A DNA stretch of 64,000 bases. Source: Lithocarpus polystachyus (Eukaryota; Streptophyta; Magnoliopsida; Fagales; Fagaceae). The DNA lies in contig CM066165.1 of NCBI GenBank assembly GCA_033629205.1, positions 94,106,346 through 94,170,345 of the forward strand. The letters run 5' to 3'. The notes under the pieces were generated by a model, which had not been told where the DNA came from, made no database searches, and saw only the letters and a program-made list of their open reading frames with translations. The translations under genes were made by a program, and so were the position numbers. How positions within the stretch are numbered: position 1 is the first letter of the stretch; every line of letters begins with the position of its first letter. Of the stretch, positions 47,190 to 58,305 are shown piece after piece.

Positions 47190-48202
47190 ATTGTGGTAAA
47201 AATATATTTATATATATATACATACACATAATTGCAAAAGTGAAGTTTCAAAGACTTATACCATTGTTAGTGCTTTATACATACTCAAACTCTATTATTT
47301 ATTGTATATTTTTGTGAAACTGTATATGTCAAGAGTGTTTCAAATGGTCAACTAGACAGTCTGCAACCTTTGCCAACACAGGGTTAAGTGTTGGTCTTCG
47401 GCCGAAGTAGTGTTAGTGTGGTGTGGTGCAGTGTTATTGTTGCTCTTCGGAGCTAGTGTTGCCTCTTTGAGGTTAGTGTTATTGTTCCCATGGGAAATCA
47501 CCCACCGAGTGTTTAGCAGCTTTTGTCTGTGTTTGACTAATATTTTTCATATTGAGTTACTGTTTATTTACTACTGTTCTTTTAGGTGGAAAATTGCTTA
47601 TTTTCAAAATAAAATTGTTTCTACCTATTTGGTGCATATTGGCATATAAATGTGGTCATTATTTTATTAATGTTTACAGTGTTATAGTGAAGTGTTTTAT
47701 TTTAACAGCTTTATAGAATATATTATATTACAGTTTAAACTAATTTTAATTGTATCGTGATGACTATATTTTGTCAATGATATTATCGTTTTGTTTTGGA
47801 AGACATCCTCATGTTTGTAGTCTCTTATTGAGCCTTTAGCTCACCCCTTTTTCCATCCTTTCAGATTAGAGTTATGGAGTGTCTTTTGGTGGTAGATCAG
47901 TGGAGCCTTAGATTGATGACTGCGTTTGGAGCTTGGTTAGTTGCTGAATTGTTTTAGCAAAATTGTTTCAGGACAATGAGATTATTATTTTGGAACTATT
48001 TTGAGATGTTATTTGGAGATTTTACATTCAAGAATATTACTGTTTTGTTTTGTTTTTATGGATTGTTAAGGAAATCTGATGATATTCAAGAAGTTTATTT
48101 GAGGATAAATATTACGCTCTGTTCCATTATATCATTGTTGATTTTTTTTTATATAAGACAGGTTATGCATCTAAATCCTTCTTAAGGGTTTGGGGTGTTA
48201 CA
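45673..48202 (+). mobile_element. solo LTR of a Ty3/gypsy element, 2.5 kb
   Basis: Starts TGTAACGCCCG and ends GGGGTGTTACA, with TGTAAC/GTTACA inverted ends. The flanks TTGGG (45668-45672) and TTGTG (48203-48207) fit a 5-bp target duplication with one change. Near the end it has 'ttattgagcctttagctcac', wording usual in large gypsy LTRs. No internal domain adjoins either end, so I read it as a solo LTR. The open frames inside (46279-46461, 46566-46862, 47410-47649, 47976-48185) are spurious. Orientation could not be proven from the ends alone; the + strand is inferred from the 'tagctcacc' block. Confidence 0.8.
46182..46283 (+). repeat. 51-bp tandem repeat, two units
   Basis: 'gtagaattatatagagaggaa' through 'tagattagggttgcg' is repeated directly with one base change. 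It lies inside the solo LTR. Confidence 0.9.
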
Positions 48203-48207
48203 TTGTG

Positions 48208-48494
48208 GGTTAGGCATACCTCAGCATTTCATGACTATGACTATAAAATACTGAGCTGCTGCAATGGACAAACACACATGAATGATGTCTACATACTTTT
48301 TCAGGCTTGATGCATCAAATTGTTGAGTTTTCCTAGTATGAAATGTAAATGATATGAAATATCATAATATGATTTACACTTTCAAGGACTAGTCTTGAAA
48401 CATAGAATAGGATTCTTAGACACAAAATCAATAACAGCCCTTTTGTTTGTAATAATTTCCAAAAGAAATTTCTTGCACTTTTAAGATGTAGGCA
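48208..48494. other. gene-free stretch
   Basis: Non-coding sequence between the solo LTR and the duplicated segment. I see nothing further. Confidence 0.5.
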
Positions 48495-48800
48495 TTATTG
48501 ACTTCTACACAGATTGGTTTCATCCCTCAACACATGATCATATTTGTCTAGGCAGAGCACAAACCAGTCTTGAAATGGAGCAAACTCATCAGTTAACTAG
48601 TGACCAAAAGTTTTCATGCACATCTCTAAACAGTAATGGGTGAATTCTGCCCCATTCATCAAATTGTTTGTGCGCTTAAATGGCTTGATGTACCTTATCT
48701 TGTTTAAGAAACAGTGTTATGTTGATAAATGGAAAGTTATAAATTTATAGATTTGTAACAAGCTTATGGCGTAATTTTGTATAGATAAAATATAATTTTA
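48495..48800 (+). repeat. diverged duplicate of 8035-8400 (copy B)
   Basis: See copy A. No 7SL sequence is present anywhere downstream of copy B in this window. Confidence 0.65.
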
Positions 48801-48862
48801 ACTGTGTGCATGCTTGTACAAAGAAGTCTAAAAGCTAAAAAGCAACATTTATTATTACTACA

Positions 48863-49105
48863 TTTTTTTTTTTTTTTTGATAAGTAAGAATGATATATAT
48901 GAATAAATATGAAAGGCTACTCTATACAAAAGCCATAGAGCAAACCCAAGAAGGAACAAGAAAATATAGGAAAAACACAAGAGAAAACAAAACAACAGAG
49001 AAGCTACAAAAGAGAAAGGAAGCAGAGAAAAAAAGGGAGGGAATCACTAGGCGTGAGTCCCCAAGCCCGAGACCAATCAAAAAGAGTTCCACTGAAAGAC
49101 TACTC
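48863..49105 (-). mobile_element. short 5'-truncated LINE 3' end with 10-bp target site duplication
   Basis: A T-run at 48863-48878 (the poly(A) tail on the - strand), then 'ttcttacttatc' on the - strand, a common LINE 3'-end phrase. TATTACTACA flanks it at 48853-48862 and 49106-49115. Only 243 bp remain. The open frame 48890-49246 is antisense to it and spurious. Confidence 0.75.
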
Positions 49106-49142
49106 TATTACTACACTTTTGTTGAGCACTTCAAACATATCA

Positions 49143-49960
49143 GTGTAGTATTTCAGTTTCTTTCGTTCCATTTTATTCCATTTGGTCAAATTCGGTCTAT
49201 TTGGTCAAATTCAGTTAATTTTAGTCTATTCAGTCTACTTATGTGATGCTGACAACTAGTTATGACATTATTATCACTGTGCACTTTTGGTGTAATAGTT
49301 ACTCCACAAGTATAAAATTTTTGTGGAATAGGGTATGGAAGGCAAAAGATAGGGTTTAAGTTTTCAAGAATTAACTTTATAGACTTATAAACTTAACTTA
49401 AGTTAAAGTAATTAATATATATATATATATATATTTATATAAAGCTATGAAATTACCTAAATCTAAGCCCACGCAGTCCAGTACAGAAGCCGTCTAATAT
49501 AGCCCACAAAGAACACGAGGAGATGTTGATTAGACCAAGCCCACGTGTGAAGTGTAGTATTTCAGTTTCTTTCGTTCCATTTTATTCCATTTGGTCAAAT
49601 TCGGTCTATTTGGTCAAATTCAGTTAATTTTAGTCTATTCAGTCTACTTATGTGATGCTGACAACTAGTTATGACATTATTATCACTGTGCACTTTTGGT
49701 GTAATAGTTACTCCACAAGTATAAAATTTTTGTGGAATAGGGTATGGAAGGCAAAAGATAGGGTTTAAGTTTTCAAGAATTAACTTTATAGACTTATAAA
49801 CTTAACTTAAGTTAAAGTAATTAATATATATATATATATATATTTATATAAAGCTATGAAATTACCTAAATCTAAGCCCACGCAGTCCAGTACAGAAGCC
49901 GTCTAATATAGCCCACAAAGAACACGAGGAGATGTTGATTAGACCAAGCCCACGTGTGAA
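49143..49960 (+). repeat. perfect-looking 409-bp tandem duplication
   Basis: 49143-49551 and 49552-49960 appear identical, including an internal (AT)n tract of the same length. The following DNA diverges at 49961. There is no coding sequence within the unit. Confidence 0.95.
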
Positions 49961-49961
49961 G

Positions 49962-49996
<35 letters not shown>

Positions 49997-50506
49997 TAGA
50001 GAGTCTCAACCTATGATGTTTGCTCCTGATGATAACTCTTTATCATTAGAACGAGACACTAATCAGTTTCAGTGTAGGCGGAAATTGAACCCCAGGTTAA
50101 AACCCACGTGTGAAGTAGAAGACCAACAAAAGGGAAAAGTAGAAATTGTTGATTGAAGGGCAAAAGAGTCATTCAACATTAATTTGGGCCCACTAAAAAG
50201 TCTATCCAATGGGTTTAAAACTCCGGTTAGAAAGGGATTTCAACGTGAGGAAGGCAAATTAGGAGAGAGAGAAGTTTCTTTTCAAATATATTTAGTAGAC
50301 TATAGATATGGATTGCTTTTTTATGGGTTCCTCATATTTATTTATTTTTATATAGAATACTAAGTATTTTAATACATATACACAAGAAGAAGAGAGAAAG
50401 TCTTAAAGAAATTGACAATGGTGTATATTCAATAAAAAATGACCTAACTCTTAGGTATACAATACAGACTTTTAATCTCTTTAACTTTTAAAATTTTTTT
50501 TATGGG
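49961..50506. other. gene-free stretch
   Basis: An (AT)n tract lies at 49966-49994. The part 50080-50215 resembles 9230-9460. The open frame 49932-50156 spans the repeat junction and is not a gene. Confidence 0.5.
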
Positions 50507-50560
50507 TTTTTTTTTTTTTAGGAAACAATATTAGGTTTTATTGATGTAAATCACGTTGTA

Positions 50561-50747
50561 CAGGACGGAACTAAGATTCGAAGTCGAGGGGGGCAAATAT
50601 AATTTTCTTGAGGGGGGCAAATATAATTTTTCTTAGGCTTATTTTCTAAAATCTTAAATATATACATACTATTTAATATTTTAAAAAATTTGGGGGGGGG
50701 GGGGGGGGGGCGCAGCCCCCCTCTGCCTATATGTGATTTCGTCCCTG
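50561..50747. mobile_element. small hAT MITE with 8-bp target site duplication
   Basis: The ends CAGGACGGAACTAAGATT and the reverse complement CAGGGACGAAATCACAT are flanked by ACGTTGTA (50553-50560) and ACATTGTA (50748-50755), an 8-bp duplication with one change. It contains 'gaggggggcaaatataattt' twice and a G-run followed by 'cgcagcccccc'. Its end resembles that of the hAT element at 63010. Confidence 0.8.
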
Positions 50748-50755
50748 ACATTGTA

Positions 50756-51281
50756 TAATAGGGAAGAGAAAAGATGGGCATTCTTCTAACCAAACAATGT
50801 CCACCTCTTCCTCTTTTGCAGCACTAGCCAAAGCTAGTACAACACAATTACATTGTAAAGGAAAGCTAGAAAAAGAAATAAAATCAAAGCTCTCTCTAAT
50901 AAATGAAATATCTTCAAGGGTCCATGCAACCTTCAATGAACGAATCTTGTCAGAATTTAACAATTCCACAAGTTCAGCAAAATTGCGTTCCATCTCTACT
51001 TTGGAAAAACTGATGCTTTGACAGAAAAGTAAAGCTTTCCTCATCACAAAAACTGCAGTGCACAGCTGGTTCAGCTTCTTATCCACTTGATCACAGAGAG
51101 CAGCTAGCACTTCACCCTTTTTGTTTCGGATAATCAAACCAAAACCCACTGATGCAGACTTCTTGGATTGAGAAATAGCCACATTAAGTTTGTGAATTAA
51201 GTCTGACTGAGGAGGCTTCCAAGTAGCTGCTGTCAGGCTGCCTACCTGCAGATTTCTCTGCTGAACTTCCATGAACTCCAC
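50756..51281 (-). pseudogene. LINE RNase H domain, second LINE
   Basis: The - strand encodes 'GFGLIIRNKKGEVLAAL' (the first RNase H strand with its catalytic context), then a stretch aligned with 'E A+ + A + ', and 'MERNFAELVELLNS' where an 'EGDS..V' motif is usual. The second catalytic acidic pair is therefore lost. A terminal 'CNCVVLALASAAKEEE' corresponds to the 'N VAH LA+ A' helix, and 'VDIVWLEECPSFLFPII' to the normal C-terminus. The frame is then cut by the hAT MITE, whose sequence supplies the last codons of the open frame. It follows the zinc-binding region and belongs to the same decayed LINE. Confidence 0.7.
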
Positions 51282-52230
51282 TCTTTACAAATCTGCCTGA
51301 GACCAAAGATCTTTGTGGGAGGGTGCATTGTTGTTAAAATCCAGTTTGTTTTGCATTTCCATATCATCCAGCAAGCTATGCAGAGAGTGTCAAAAACTGG
51401 TGAATGTAAATTCTTAAGTGCAGAATCCATTGCATCAATGAACTTCATATGAGGAGGAACCTGAAATCCCTCAAGTGTGAAGATTGTAGCCAAACGACTT
51501 GGGCAAAGGAGCATTCCAGGAACAAGTGATTGCAAGTGTCTGCTTCCTCAGTACAAAGAACACAAGAAAAGGAATTCAATACCTTTCTATCGAAGAGTTT
51601 GGTTTGTGTTGGCAAACTGTCATGACATGCTCTCCAAATAAAGGTTTTGACCTTAGGTGGAACCTGGGCAGACCAGATGCCATCCCAAAAGGAGTGAAGT
51701 CGAGATGGATTGGATGAGCAAGCTTGATTTTCCTTTAAGTTCCTGTTTGTAAGAAATACACACTACAAACTGAAAAAGCACCCAATCTGTTTCTAGTCCA
51801 GATTATAGAGTCATCAGGCCTTCGAAAGCTTAATGGAATAGCCTTGATGATGGAGGCTTCAAAAGGATAAAAGATTGTATCAATGATCATGTTCTTTCAT
51901 CTGGGCAGAGGAGATGAGAAATCCATTAAATCTGCCAATCTAGCTTCGGTTGGTAGAATTGTTCGAGGAGAGACAATTTTATGATTAGTCTCAGAGGGAA
52001 GCCACTTGTCTAACCATATATTGATTTCAGAACCATTCCCCACCCTCCATCGATTGCCTTGAGGGATGAGTTGTCGCCCTTGAGTAATGCTCCTCCAAGC
52101 ATAAGAGGAATGATTAGGAACAGTGGCTTCAAGGAAGTATGAGTTAGTAAAGTATTTAGCCTTAAAAGACTTTGTAGAACAAAGAATCTTGATTGCGTAG
52201 AAATCTCCAAAAATCTCATCACTTAAATAT
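51282..52230 (-). pseudogene. LINE post-RT and zinc-binding region, second LINE
   Basis: In changing frames the - strand encodes 'AKYFTNSYFLEATVP', 'WRVGNGSEINIWLDKWLP' (about 52030-52160), then 'FWDGIWSAQVPPKVKTFIWRACHDSLPT' phrases and a C-x2-C...H-x3-C zinc pattern ('CVLCTEEADTCNHLFLEC', about 51520-51600). 'CIACWMIWKCKTNWI' (about 51350) belongs to the segment before the RNase H. Frameshifts occur near 51540 and 51780, and stops near 51750 and 51890. The open frames 51242-51535 and 52010-52222 each read only part of it. Confidence 0.7.
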
Positions 52231-52239
52231 TATCACTTA

Positions 52240-53597
52240 TCGCTTCTAAAAAAAAAAAAAAATTATCATCACTTATCATTTATTACCTTGTAACTTATTT
52301 TTATAATTTAAAAATCCCCAAAACACGTCGAAGGACCAACGTTGTTTGGCACCTAAACCTGGTTCAGTTTCCAATCCAAAAACTCAAAAAACTCCCCTTT
52401 TTGTAGGACCCACTCACTGGCCATTGTGCAGTGCACACAGAACAGCTACCTGCACGGATTGCTTCTCTTTTGTCTCCTCTTTTATTTTCATCCTGGGTCT
52501 TATTTCCTTCAGCCAAAAAACCCCCCAAAGGCGCCGAACCCAGCACCTCATCTCCTCCATCCTCGCCCAACTGCACCAAAGCCATGGACCCTTCCTACAT
52601 CTTCTTCCTCCTTCCTTGTATCTGAAATCGAACCCACCAAGTACCTCTACACCTCCATCCTCCATCATCAACCCTAAAACCGAACCCAGTTACGCTGCTC
52701 CTTGAAATCAGATCGGCGGTAGCATTCACATCAAGAGGAATTCGACGGCTCCAAAGGAAAATTACCAAGACTAGTGTATGAATTTTTCCCACATCTTTTT
52801 TGAAATTTTAGGGAAAAAATGAACTTATTTTTCTGGGTATGTCGTGGTATTCAATAAAGTTTATTTCTTTATTGTTGCAAGCTTGCTTATGTGTCTATGT
52901 TAATTGGAGAAATGATGAATGGATAATAGTATACATGGTTTTTTTTTTTTTTTTTTTTTTTGATGTGGTATTGTTTCAAATTTTAAGGTTTCGGTTGGGA
53001 TTTCATGTGGGAAGGGAGTACGAGATTGGAATTTACAAATCATATGGGTGTTGTTGAGGAAATAAATGGGTGAGAAAATGGCAAAGGAATTAAGTTGATT
53101 ATTGACATGAAGTTCATTACTTGTTCTATAAACAGATGAAGGGGCAAAATTTAGGTCTCACCAGAAAACGGAATTGGTGAACGGAGCTGACTTGGAGCTC
53201 GGCCCTGTGCTAATCGGCGGGAGTTCAATACTTGTTCAGTTGTTGAAGTGTGTTGTGGGTTTGCGAGAAGGAAAACGAAAAGTGAGATGAAGTGCAAAGC
53301 ATGGGTAGTTGGGAAAGTTATGAGAAAATATCCATTGGTGCTTCAGCTCTACAGTGATGGAACTACACATTGATGTGGGACCTAATGGTGCTGAAAAATT
53401 ACGGAAATTGCCACTAAGTTAACAAACTCATAACTTGAAAACATGGCTGGGTTGTTTTTGTAATTGGCAACCCATATCTCAAAAGACTCAGTTTTGTTAA
53501 CTGAGTGAACTGACCATAAATCATCCAAACAATGTTACATATGTAGGCCCCACGAATTTTGGATTATGAGTTAACAAAACTTAGTTTTGCAAAATCC
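52240..53597. mobile_element. insertion of about 1.3 kb into the second LINE, with exon-like content
   Basis: The right edge ends 'aaaatccaaacaaggcc', directly before LINE sequence resumes. The left side has 'cgttgtttggcacctaaacc'. The inner 9-mers GTTGTTTGG and CTTGTTTGG (reverse complement of right) could be eroded inverted ends of a hAT- or PIF-like element. The interior has a CT-rich, moderately GC-rich stretch (52380-52770) resembling a 5' UTR/first exon, with several overlapping open frames on both strands, then intron-like DNA and a second less AT-rich stretch (53140-53340). I recognise no protein. A transposon carrying host gene pieces is one reading. Confidence 0.4.
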
Positions 53598-54030
53598 AAA
53601 CAAGGCCTAAACCTCCATCATTTTTTGCTAAACATAATTGCTTCCAACTCAGCCAATGCATTTTCTTCTCCTTCTCTTTCTGACCCAACCAAATTTGTCC
53701 CATCATAGAATTGATATCTTCACAAAATCCTATGGGAAGAAGAAAACAATTCATAACATACACCGGGATCGCTTGAGCCACCGATTTAATAAGAGTCTCC
53801 TTACCAGCCTGTGAAAGTAGCTTGCCTTTCCATCCACAAAGTTTTGCTTGGATTTTGCTCTTGATGTTAGCAAAAGTTTGTTTCTTGCCTCTCCCAATAA
53901 TGGGAGGTAACCCAAGATATTTTTCAAGGGGCACATTGGAGTTAGCATTGAAAGAACATCCTGATTTCCTCCCTTAACAAAGGAGGAGTGTTGGTGCTAA
54001 AGAATATGGAGGTCTTAATGGTGTTACACT
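53598..54030 (-). pseudogene. LINE reverse transcriptase fragment, second LINE
   Basis: The - strand open frame starting near 53934 encodes 'EKYLGLPPIIGRGKKQTFANI', 'GWKGKLLSQAGKETLIKSVAQAIP', 'MGQIWLGQKEKEKKMHWLSW' and 'GGLG', the palm-thumb region after the catalytic box of plant LINE RTs. Upstream (54030-53940) 'SIFFSTNTP' and 'EEIRMFF' phrases in another frame are the segment just before. The protein is cut at 53598 by the inserted DNA, and at 54039 on its 5' side by an LTR. The catalytic FADD box is missing. Confidence 0.8.
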
Positions 54031-54038
54031 AAAATATA

Positions 54039-55253
54039 TATAAAGTTGTGATTTCCAATTATATTATGTTGACTTTAATTTCGTTCCAAATTTGATTGTA
54101 ATTTCTTCAATAATTTTTTCTCTGTATGTATGTGTGTTTAATTGTAAGGAATGGGTGTGAGAGATCGGTGAAGACTCAAGCTTTAAAAGATGAACAAGTG
54201 GATTTCGCGACTGTCTCGCCAGAAGCTTACCTGCGAAAAGAGCCACGTGTAAAGCACATGGCTAGAAGATGAAGAGTCGTGCCAGACTGTTTTTTTCATG
54301 AGTGTCTCACGGGTAAGGCCAACCCGCGAAACTTTCTGTTTGGCAAAAAGTTATGCTTTGATTTACCATGTCTTTACCCACACTATATATACCATCATTA
54401 CTCACAAATTGTAAGTAATTTTTTTCAGAGAGAAAATCCTAGAAAATATACTTGAGAGTTAGAAATTGTCATACCCACAATCATCTACACATTTCCTTGT
54501 GGTTTCCCTCAACTCTTACCTCTTCATCTCTACATCCTTGAGAGGTTGCTAGCTCAAACACGTACCGCACTCATTCTGAATGTAAAGTGAGATTTTGGTG
54601 CTATTGGGAAGTATTGGAAGGAGTCATTCATTGGTGGATGCAATCGGGTTGAATTGCAGGATTCAAAAAGCTAGAGAGGACAAGGCCCTGAGAATTCAAT
54701 TGGTAGCAAGAGCTTGGAAGACTCAAGTACATGGGGTAGACTAGGCTTGGAGGGTGTTTTGTTATTCGTGTACTCCAACTTTATTCTCTAGTAGATCGAT
54801 TTCGACTTGGAAGGTCGCGGAGGGGTTTTTCGCCGAGTTCTTCGGTTTCATTTTCGATAGCACATCTTGGTGTTATCTTGTATTTGCATATCTCTTTCCT
54901 ACTCTTTAAAGTACATGGTGTAGACTAGCTTGGAGGATCTTTTGTTATTTGTGTACTCCAACTTTATTCTCTAGTAGATCAATTTAAACTTGGAGGGTTG
55001 CGGAGAAGTTTTTCGCTGAATTCTTCGGTTTCCTCTTCAATAACACGTCTCAGTGTTATCTTGTGTTTGCAGCTTCCTTCCCTACTCTTTAAGCTTTCCT
55101 TTTATTGTTGATAATGGATGAATATGGCTTGGGGTAGTAATAATTTACTTTTGTTTCGCATTTAGTACAAGTTAGAGTAAAAGCTATTTAGCTATAATTT
55201 TTAATTGGAGGTCTGAACAAGCTCTTATGTTTTTACACAAATCCGACCTTTCA
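54039..55253 (+). mobile_element. copia (Sirevirus-like) LTR, + orientation, with an internal duplication
   Basis: Starts TATAAAGTTGTGATTTCC (TG changed to TA) and ends 'CCGACCTTTCA'. It is collinear with the LTRs at 55755-56824 (+) and 55405-57487 (-). It has a TATA box at 54384-54391. A 185-bp segment beginning 'aagtacatggggtagac' (54724) is repeated in tandem (54909-55090) at about 80% identity, which explains its extra length. The target duplication is unclear. Confidence 0.75.
54724..55093 (+). repeat. 185-bp tandem repeat inside an LTR
   Basis: Two units share 'gtactccaactttattctct', 'cgagttcttcggttt'-like and 'gtgttatcttgt' blocks. The other two LTRs of the family have one unit only. 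Confidence 0.8.
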
Positions 55254-55404
55254 ATAGCAAATAGAAGATAGGTAATCTGAGAACCTCTCCTTGAGATGCG
55301 CTCATTCCATGCAAGAGCTTTACTTTTTCCTTTGTCACCATACTGTTAATTACTATTTGTTTGGAAGCTAAAGTGTAATTTTCACAAGCTATGGAAGTTG
55401 GTTG

Positions 55405-57487
55405 TGAAAACTCAGATTTGTGTGAAAACACAAGAGCTTGTTTAGACCCCTAAACTAAAATTATTACTAGATTGCTTTTATTCTAACTTAGATTAAGTGC
55501 GAAATAAGAGTAAATGAGCGTAAACAACCGATAACACTACCCTAAGTCATATTCATCTATTATCAACGATATAAAGTAAAGCTTAAGAGTATGGAAGAGA
55601 GATGCAAATACAAGATAATACTGAGATATGCTATCGAAGAGGAAATTGAAGAACTCAATGAAAAGTCTCTGCCGCCCTTCAAATATTAATCGATCTACTA
55701 GAGAATAAAGTTAGAGTACACGAATAACAAAAGACCCTTCAAGCCTAGCCTACCTGTTAAGTTATGATTTTTCGCATAACATTAGTGTTAGCTTATTCCA
55801 TGAGCAAAAAGTGTTGTAATTGCATAAATTTGTTTTCTTGTATTTTTGTGGGATTTTATTGTATTGGGTTTAGTATTAAGTTAGTGAAAACTCAAACTTA
55901 ATTGAAGATCAAGTGGATTTCGCGAGAAGCTCGCAAGAAGCTAATCGACGAAGTAGCCACGTGAGAAGCATATGACTAGAAGCTGAAGAGTTGTGCCAGG
56001 CTGTCAGTTTTGCAAGTATCTTGCGGGTAAGGCCTTCTTGCGAGGTACTAGGGAAATATTCTGCCTGGAGAATTTTTAAATGTGACTTTCTTACCCTTCA
56101 CCCATACTATATATACCCTCATTACCCAAAAAAGTTGTGAGGAGGCCATTCAGTGAGAAAAACCCTAGATAGGTTTTCTACAACACACACACCCATCTTT
56201 TAGAGAGAGAGCTACTCATCCTTAGTGAGAAATCATTCTAGCCTCTTCTCCTTTCCTCTCCCATTGTAATATCTTGAGAGGAGATTTATACCTAAACACA
56301 ACCCATACCTTTTCAAAGTGTAGAAAGTGTTTTGGAGCTTGGGAAACTTTGAGAATTTGCCAAAAGAAGCAAGTGAGGCTTGACAGATGCAATCGGGCAT
56401 ATTGCATGATCTGGAGAGCTAGAGAAGACAAGATTTCGTTAAGTCAGTTGGTAGTAGGAGCTTGGAGGGCTCAAGTACATTGGGTAGACTAGACTTGGAG
56501 GATCTTTTGTTATTTAGGTACTTCAACTTTATTCTCTAGTGGATTGATTTATCGCTTGGAGGGTGGCGAAGGGCCTAGTTCTTCAGTTTCCTCTTCGATA
56601 ACACGTCTTGGTGTTATCTTGTGGTTGCATCTCTCTTCCCTTACTCTTGTGCTTTACTTTTATTGCTTGTTGTTCATGTTTATGCACTATAGTAGTTTTA
56701 TCGATTTATTGCACTTCATTTACTCTTGTTTCACACTTAGATAAGTTAGAGTAAAAGCAACCAAGCCATAATTTTTAATTGGGGATCTAAATTGCTCGTG
56801 TTTTCACACATATTCGAGCTTTCACTACCTAATGTACTTGAGCTCTCCAAGCTCCTGCTACCAATTGGCTTCTCAAAGCCTTGTATTCTCTAACTTTCTT
56901 AGATCCCACAATACGCTCGATTGCATCCGCCAATGATTGGCTCCTTCCAATGCTCCCCAACAGCATCGACACCTCACTTGACACTCAGATTGGGTGTGAT
57001 AAGTGTTTGAGCTATCAACCTCTCAAGAATTTAGAGATGGAGAGGTAGGAGTAGAGGCAAACCATAAGGAAATGTATAGATGATTGTGGGTATAACAATC
57101 TCTAACTCTCAAGTGTGTATTCTAGGGTTTTCTTTCTTTAAAACACTCCTTATAATATGTGGGTAATGAGGGTATATATAGTGTGAGTAAAGACTTGGTA
57201 AAACAAATATGACAAATTAGCCAAATAGAAAGTTTCTCGAGTATTTCATAGGAAGGCTTTACCCGCAAGACACTCGCTAAAACTCCAAGCTGTCATGACT
57301 CTTCGCATTCCAGTCATGTGCTTTACACTTGCTCTTTGTTTTAAGCTTAAGTCTTCACACTCTCTCACACTCAACCCTTACAATTAAAAACCACATAAAT
57401 GTAAGGAAAAATGATTGAATAAAATTACAATCAAATTTGGCACGGAATTAAAGCCAACATAAAATAGTTGTAAATCACAACTTTACA
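55405..57487 (-). mobile_element. 3' LTR of a Sirevirus-like copia element, split by a solo LTR
   Basis: On the - strand the LTR starts TGTAAAGTTGTGATTT at 57487, directly after the purine tract CCAAATGGGGGAT (57500-57488), and ends '...GAGTTTTCA' at 55405. A + strand LTR of the same family (55755-56824) sits inside it with a 5-bp duplication. Without that insertion it is about 1.0 kb. A TATA-like 'tatatata' lies at 57173-57180. It forms the downstream end of the element whose pol remnant is at 61390-61669. Confidence 0.8.
55755..56824 (+). mobile_element. nested solo LTR with perfect 5-bp target site duplication
   Basis: TGTTAAGTTATGATTT ... TTCGAGCTTTCA, 1070 bp, flanked by CTACC at 55750-55754 and 56825-56829. 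It is inserted in opposite orientation into the LTR of a related element. It has a TATA box at 56108-56115. The open frames in it (56222-56431, 56274-56492, 56544-56744) are not genes. Confidence 0.9.
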
Positions 57488-58240
57488 ATCCCCCATTTGG
57501 CTATTTCGTGACAAAACCCCTAAATAGACTCTAGACTTAAACAAGAGTTTGGGAACATAGACAAAACTCACTCACACCTAATTCTAGAAACTGTGAAGAA
57601 CTTGCACCGTATACATCTGTATCTTGAAACACTCGAACATAAACAAAACTTTCATTAAGCTCATGACAAGTTGAACACAAGGTACGTATAGGAACAAGTA
57701 AAATGCCATCAAGATATTAAACAAGATATAATCTATGAAGTGTAACTTGATTAAACACGAACAGTCATTAAGGAATGACTACAATGAACATTTATTTTGT
57801 AAATGATCATCCGAACACGCAATACAATTAAGAGCAATGCAAAAATTAATTGCATGTTCAACAAGCATGATGCATTAAAGAAACTAAAGCTAAAAGCAAT
57901 AGAAATCAATAAGCATCAAGAAGGCTATAAAAACCAAAATACACAAATAGTACTAAATATAAACTGAAATTTAAACTAAAGTACTTTAAAGCTTTAAAAG
58001 AAAGCAATGTAAATATCCATAAGTTATGAAAACTTTAAAAAGTAAACTAGACTAGCCAAACAATGGTTAGACTATCCAAAAGTGCGTGACCGTAGGTAAG
58101 CTTCCTCCTTTTAAGCTCACAAAACTCCCCCTTTCAATATGCACTCTTCCTTTCTTGTGATGCTCTTCCCCTTACTATATGCTATAGTCAAAACTATACA
58201 ATGAGTTGCTCTCCCCCTTTTTGGCATGAATAGCTAAAGG
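57488..58240 (-). promoter_or_regulatory. multiple polypurine tracts upstream of the 3' LTR
   Basis: On the - strand, purine tracts with a shared core occur at 58224-58209 (CCAAAAAGGGGGAGAG), 58135-58124 (GAAAGGGGGAGT) and 57500-57488 (CCAAATGGGGGAT, adjacent to the LTR). Repeated polypurine tracts before the 3' LTR are a known Sirevirus signature; they prime plus-strand DNA synthesis. The DNA between them is non-coding. Confidence 0.65.
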
Positions 58241-58305
58241 CTCTCCTCTAGCTTACGTTGAATCTCATCCAACTGTGTCTCAATGGTTGTTAGATGCATC
58301 TGAAC

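Larger units (their letters stand above)
50507..54038 (-). mobile_element. second L1-type LINE, broken by two insertions
   Basis: A - strand LINE ending in a poly(A) tail (T-run 50507-50519). From 5' to 3' it has an RT segment (54030-53598), then a foreign insert of about 1.3 kb (roughly 52240-53598), then the post-RT segment, the zinc-binding region and the RNase H (about 52225-50756), which is itself interrupted near its end by a small hAT element (50561-50747). The 5' side stops at the LTR that begins at 54039. Coding is broken by many stops and shifts. Confidence 0.8.

Noticed and set aside
52346..52792. Up to six overlapping open frames on both strands, Pro/Ser-rich
   Set aside because: A product of CT-rich, low-stop composition; no known domain and no agreement on one frame. 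Kept only as an exon-like insert.
55254..55404. Possible primer binding site after the LTR ending at 55253
   Set aside because: The 'ggtaatctgagaacc' block is only loosely like TGGTATCAGAGC and no gag follows.
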